From CAVQCA01 sp963710815 (GTDB lineage: Bacteria; Pseudomonadota; Gammaproteobacteria; UBA9214): a DNA stretch of 64,000 nucleotides. The notes below the pieces were generated by a model that was not told the origin of the DNA, made no database searches, and saw only the letters and a list, made by a program, of their open reading frames with translations. The stretch lies in NCBI GenBank assembly GCA_963710815.1, contig CAVQCA010000076.1, positions 1 to 64,000 on the forward strand. Reading direction: 5' to 3'. Of the stretch, positions 62,151 through 64,000 are shown one piece after another. Position 1 is the first letter of the stretch, and each line of letters starts with the position of its first letter. The position numbers were made by a program, and so were the translations under genes.

Positions 62151-63113
62151 TTAGCGCATGAGCGCGGCGCCCGAGGGATGGTTGGAGCCGTGGATCTGAC
62201 TGTGACAGTTCACGCAGCTGCCGTTCACCACGAAGGCGCTGGGGTTGTTGCCCGGAAGACTGTTCGCCGTGAAGGAGACGCTCGGATGCCCGCGCTGCGA
62301 GTGGCATGATTGGCACAGGAGCGGCGCCCGCTGTGTGAGCATCCCCGGTTGAATGGAACCATGCGCCTTGTGGCAGAGCAGACAGTTCTCGGTGACAGGC
62401 GGATGTTCGAACAGGTAGGGGCCGCGCAGATCGGTATGGCAGCTCCAGCAAAGCTCGTTGACCGTATTGCGCTTGAGCAGGGCTTCGCCCGGGGAATGGT
62501 GCGGGTTGTGACAGGAGGTGCAAGTCATGACGCCCTGTCGGACGGGATGCGCATAGGGCTTGAGGTTGTCGGCACGTTCCTTCATGTGGCATTTGTAGCA
62601 GACGTCCGCCTGCTTGGTGAGTACGGAGACGGCATCGACCGATGCATGCAGATCGTGGCAATCGGCACAGGAGACCTGATTGACCTGGTGGGTGCTGCCG
62701 GTCCACTGCATGCCGACATCCCGGGTATGGCACTTCAGGCATACGGCGTTCTGTTCATCGACCGGTGTGTCGGCGTTGCGGCCGAAGTCGATGACCGGCG
62801 TGTGTCCCGCCCCCACGTTTTCCCGTCCCGTATGGGCCTTGCCTGGACCGTGGCAGCTCTCGCACTGGAGGTATGCAAAGGGCGCATCCGGGGACGCCCC
62901 TTGCCCGTGCGCGGTCCGGAAAATATGCTGCATGCGCTCTCCGTTGTGGCAGGACAGGCAGGTGTCGGCCCCCTTCTTGCTGTAATCGGAAGCGTAGACG
63001 CCCGGGTGTGCCGGGGTTTCCGGCGACCCGGCTTTACCCGCCTGCACGCCGCCATTTGCCCATGCCAGAACCGGGCAGAGGCAGATCGCAAGGATGGTTC
63101 GGACTCTGTTCAT
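62151..63113 (-). CDS. DmsE/MtrA-family decahaem c-type cytochrome
   Basis: ATG 63113 follows AGGAGG. The 320-aa protein has a signal peptide and ten CxxCH motifs: CLSCH, CESCH, CLKCH, CADCH, CYKCH, CTSCH, CWSCH, CLLCH, CQSCH and CVNCH. They fall as two pentahaem halves, and the number matches MtrA/PioA/DmsE. It is expected to sit inside the MtrB-like porin and move electrons between periplasm and cell surface. Direction cannot be told from sequence: metal reduction, Fe(II) oxidation, or an external reductase. No surface MtrC-type cytochrome is present in the window. Confidence 0.95.
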   Translation of the reverse strand: MNRVRTILAICLCPVLAWANGGVQAGKAGSPETPAHPGVYASDYSKKGADTCLSCHNGERMQHIFRTAHGQGASPDAPFAYLQCESCHGPGKAHTGRENVGAGHTPVIDFGRNADTPVDEQNAVCLKCHTRDVGMQWTGSTHQVNQVSCADCHDLHASVDAVSVLTKQADVCYKCHMKERADNLKPYAHPVRQGVMTCTSCHNPHHSPGEALLKRNTVNELCWSCHTDLRGPYLFEHPPVTENCLLCHKAHGSIQPGMLTQRAPLLCQSCHSQRGHPSVSFTANSLPGNNPSAFVVNGSCVNCHSQIHGSNHPSGAALMR

Positions 63114-63204
63114 GGCCTCCTGGTATTCCATGGCGGATCGATCTTTCCGTTATTCACTTACACCGTCGACGACGATCCCGGGGTGTCTGGTCGTTGTCTC
63201 CGGC

Positions 63205-63855
63205 TCACTTGCTGGCAGGAATCAACTGGTGCACGTCATGGCAGTCCCAGCAGCTCAGCTTGTCAAAGGCGATAGCCTTGTCCTTGAAGCGGGGGTGCTT
63301 CTTTTCCGCATTCTTGTGGCAGGAATAACAGACCTTGGCCTGAGCCTGTTTGTCCCTCATCGGGTCGTGCTCGGCATGAATCTCATGGCAGTTGCTGCAG
63401 GTCATTTCGTGCACCTTGCCGGCGGCATCTTTCCAGGGACTCCCGTGGACGCTGCCTTTCCACTGCATGCCGTCCAGTTCTCCCATCTTTTTCTCGTGGC
63501 AGTTGGTGAGGCAGCTCTGCGATTGTTTGGCCGGGGGCGTGCTGGTGTTAACGCCGAAGTCGATCATTGGCGGGCGGCCGTGCCCGCGACGTGAACGGGT
63601 GGCGTGCAGGCTGCCGGGGCCGTGGCAGGACTCGCAGGCATGCCTGGCGAACGGGCTGTCGGGGTTATTCTTGTCGCCGTGCGGGGTCTTGCCAATCAAC
63701 CGCATGCGCTCGACGTCATGGCAGTACAGGCAGGCGGTTGCGCCCTCCCCGGTGTAATGGGCGGTATAGGGATTGTCGGCGGGCTTGTCTGAAGGTTGCG
63801 CGCAGGCGGCCGCCGCGGCCAGCAGTGATCCTGCCAGGAAGACGAGCGTTCGCAT
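63205..63855 (-). CDS. Hexahaem-like cytochrome homologous to the first half of MtrA/DmsE
   Basis: A protein of 216 aa with a signal peptide. Haem sites: CLYCH (42-46), CESCH (74-78), an unusual CLTNCH (115-120), CSNCH (153-157), CYSCH (176-180) and CWDCH (202-206). Spacing and flanking sequence (GATACLYCHDVERMRL, SPFARHACESCHGPGSLHAT, PPMIDFGVNTSTP) align with the first six haems of the decahaem protein downstream, so it is a paralogue ending after haem six. It begins the operon, 91 bp before the decahaem start. It could be the periplasmic donor or acceptor for the conduit. CX3CH at haem 3 may still bind haem or may have lost it. Confidence 0.88.
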   Translation of the reverse strand: MRTLVFLAGSLLAAAAACAQPSDKPADNPYTAHYTGEGATACLYCHDVERMRLIGKTPHGDKNNPDSPFARHACESCHGPGSLHATRSRRGHGRPPMIDFGVNTSTPPAKQSQSCLTNCHEKKMGELDGMQWKGSVHGSPWKDAAGKVHEMTCSNCHEIHAEHDPMRDKQAQAKVCYSCHKNAEKKHPRFKDKAIAFDKLSCWDCHDVHQLIPASK

Positions 63856-64000
63856 GATACCGCCTCGACCGATAGCCCCTGACCGACGGTAAATGACCGC
63901 GATGTTGTGTTCTCATGAGACCCGCCTCCCCGTGCGGTTGAATTCCGAATTTCTGCCAGTGGCGCCAGCTTCAAATTATCGGCGTCCACATCCCTGCGGA
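63856..64000. other. Upstream region of the cytochrome operon (window edge)
   Basis: About 145 bp at the window end. It presumably contains the promoter of the minus-strand cytochrome operon or an upstream gene beyond the edge. GAGGCGG at about 63860-63866 on the minus strand can serve as ribosome-binding site. Confidence 0.4.

Noticed and set aside
1..64000. tRNA, rRNA or other standard RNA genes
   Set aside because: No tRNA T-arm pattern with a matching acceptor stem and no rRNA sequence was recognised in the gaps. A tRNA or covariance-model scan would settle it.

Overview
The window looks like a chromosomal segment of a free-living, GC-rich gammaproteobacterium. I infer this from the AcrAB-type RND pair, PdxH, a DUF349 protein, NnrU, a TonB/OprC-like receptor, a protein-sorting tail resembling JDVT-CTERM and a DmsE/MtrB-type multiheme cytochrome module. 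A Gly/Tyr/Trp-rich secreted protein like sulfur globule proteins and the porin-cytochrome genes would fit a sulfur- or metal-metabolising lineage near Chromatiales or Acidiferrobacterales. That placement is a guess, as no rRNA or tRNA is present.

Layout. 0-9 kb: SPOR-domain protein, Lrp/AsnC regulator, an orphan bufferin-like peptide, an RND efflux adaptor/permease pair, and a split FixJ-type regulator. 9-12.5 kb: a large FG-GAP/cadherin-like surface protein gene broken by at least eight frameshifts. 13.3-25.4 kb: an exopolysaccharide cluster (EpsL-like barrel, Wza/EpsE-like exporter, Wzz/EpsF-like chain-length protein, five glycosyltransferases, one acyltransferase, one sugar methyltransferase). 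It lacks a polymerase, flippase, priming transferase and tyrosine kinase. 26-36 kb: class-A-type serine hydrolase, two TPM proteins, PdxH, a methyltransferase, UbiX, a GIY-YIG-like protein, NnrU, a 2Fe-2S ferredoxin and a DUF349 protein. 36-46.5 kb: small membrane proteins, an OprC-like copper-type TonB receptor with its own TonB, a sulfur-globule-like protein, a DUF815 ATPase paired with an unknown 404-aa protein, and an L,D-transpeptidase. 47-57.7 kb: a MauG/CcpA-type dihaem protein, a lipoprotein, a PDZ protein beside a DegP remnant, an acyl-CoA synthetase/GNAT fusion, Glf, a Met/His/Cys-rich secreted protein and MipA/OmpV. 58.6-63.9 kb (minus strand): a six-haem cytochrome, a DmsE/MtrA-type decahaem cytochrome, an MtrB/PioB porin and a PilZ protein in one apparent operon. 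This is a candidate trans-outer-membrane electron conduit.

Two features run across the whole window. First, at least four families of short non-coding inverted-repeat elements (MITE-like, about ten copies) sit between genes. Two families are flanked by CTAG or CTGG, and one by an 11-bp near-perfect direct repeat. One copy fits exactly between the stop codon of one gene and the ATG of glf. Second, seven recognisable genes are interrupted by single-base frameshifts, and five of these are repaired by deleting one base. Either the assembly has residual indels or some genes are decaying; reads would decide.
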